22,217 nt of DNA. Origin: DASPJL01 sp035628645. GTDB taxonomy: Bacteria; Bacteroidota; Bacteroidia; Cytophagales; Cyclobacteriaceae. The notes under the pieces are model-generated. The model had not been told where the DNA came from. It was given only the letters and a program-made list of their open reading frames with translations, and ran no database searches. Both the position numbers and the translations under genes were made by a program. The stretch covers positions 1 to 22,217 of the forward strand of contig DASPJL010000143.1 of assembly GCA_035628645.1 (NCBI GenBank). The letters are read 5' to 3'. This document shows, one piece after another, positions 21,834 through 22,217 of the stretch (positions are counted from its first letter, which is position 1; each line of letters starts with the position of its first letter).

Positions 21834-22217
21834 ATGGAAAACAAAAAAACAGTCGGAATATGGATTAGGGTTTCTACTGAGGACCAAGCTAAAGGAGAAT
21901 CACCTGAACACCATGAAAAGCGTGCCCGCCTATATGCAGAAGCCAAAGGCTGGGAGGTGAAAGAGGTGTATCACCTTGAAGGTGTGTCAGGCAAATCCGT
22001 TAAAGAGCACTACGAAGCCAAACGAATGCTTAAAGATATTGCTGCCGGCAGTATCACAGGTCTTATATTTTCTAAACTTGCCCGTTTAGCCAGGAATACT
22101 AAAGAGTTATTGGATTTTGCAGATTTTTTCCGGGAACATAGCGCCGACCTTATATCCCTTCAGGAATCTATAGACACCAGCACGCCCGCCGGGCGGCTTT
22201 TTTACACAATGATTGCT
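21834..22217 (+). CDS. Serine recombinase (resolvase/invertase type), 3' end cut by window
   Basis: The first 128 residues are present. GIWIRVSTEDQ (8-18) carries the catalytic Ser (14) and an Arg of the active site, EGVSGKS (about 54-60) follows, and FSKLARLARN (about 84-93) and ISLQESIDTSTPAGRLFYTM carry the remaining active-site and helix-E features. These are the hallmarks of the resolvase N-terminal domain, and the spacing suits a large serine recombinase. It probably integrates or excises the element to which the preceding genes belong. The C-terminal DNA-binding region lies beyond the window, so completeness cannot be judged. Confidence 0.9.
   Translation, partial: MENKKTVGIWIRVSTEDQAKGESPEHHEKRARLYAEAKGWEVKEVYHLEGVSGKSVKEHYEAKRMLKDIAAGSITGLIFSKLARLARNTKELLDFADFFREHSADLISLQESIDTSTPAGRLFYTMIA

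Noticed and set aside
1..22217. CRISPR array, tRNA or rRNA genes
   Set aside because: No regularly spaced repeat set, cloverleaf or rRNA segment was seen on either strand by reading.

Overview
The window reads as an accessory/mobile region of a Bacteroidota chromosome or integrative element, probably from the Chitinophagaceae or a relative. The evidence is AT-rich coding, Bacteroidota-type -7 boxes (TAnnTTTG), few Shine-Dalgarno sequences, lipoproteins with a Lys-Lys/Asp run after the lipobox Cys, and secreted proteins with type IX secretion (T9SS) C-terminal sorting domains of both type A and type B. No housekeeping gene, rRNA or tRNA was seen. The right edge cuts into a serine recombinase gene, which fits the end of an integrated element.

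Left part (1-7300): a Gabija anti-phage system (gajA OLD-family ATPase/TOPRIM nuclease, gajB UvrD-like helicase) preceded by a small XRE regulator. The module lies between two 66-bp direct repeats (3-68 and 4477-4542, about 85% identical). A palindrome, GGCAAATTTGCC followed by CTCCTTA, stands upstream of the Gabija XRE gene, a paralogous second XRE gene and an ArdC-like gene, so a shared regulatory signal probably links the defence genes to the element's own genes. After the second XRE gene come a small conserved-looking protein overlapping a RuvC-like protein that lacks the catalytic acids, then an ArdC-like antirestriction protein whose metalloprotease motif is degenerate.

Middle (7300-13660): exported-protein cargo. 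It holds a 674-aa protein with a type A T9SS tail, a 119-bp MITE-like element with 17-bp inverted termini, a 548-aa protein with a type B (gliding-motility-type) tail, two lipoproteins, a small gene that seems to have lost its start by a frameshift, and a nested inverted repeat resembling an integron attC site.

Minus-strand block (13676-17494): a STAS/HATPase/STAS-like (DUF4325) fusion, a lone LtrC/ArdC-N-like ssDNA-binding-type protein, a hypothetical protein, a GC-richer noncoding stretch, and a compact four-gene operon (XRE regulator, three-helix membrane protein, and two very small Lys/Pro-rich proteins sharing a GR-x-[IV]PKP motif). A perfect palindrome with 11-bp arms lies between this operon and a divergent single-domain LytTR regulator. 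Just downstream of the LytTR gene, a 9-bp direct repeat with a 20-bp period stands before the promoter of a two-lipoprotein operon. Together these look like one regulatory circuit of undescribed function.

Right part (18955-22217): three minus-strand genes of unknown function (an inner-membrane protein, an exported protein with an OmpA-like C-terminal half, and a 186-aa protein behind a large leader hairpin), then the divergent serine recombinase, truncated by the window edge.
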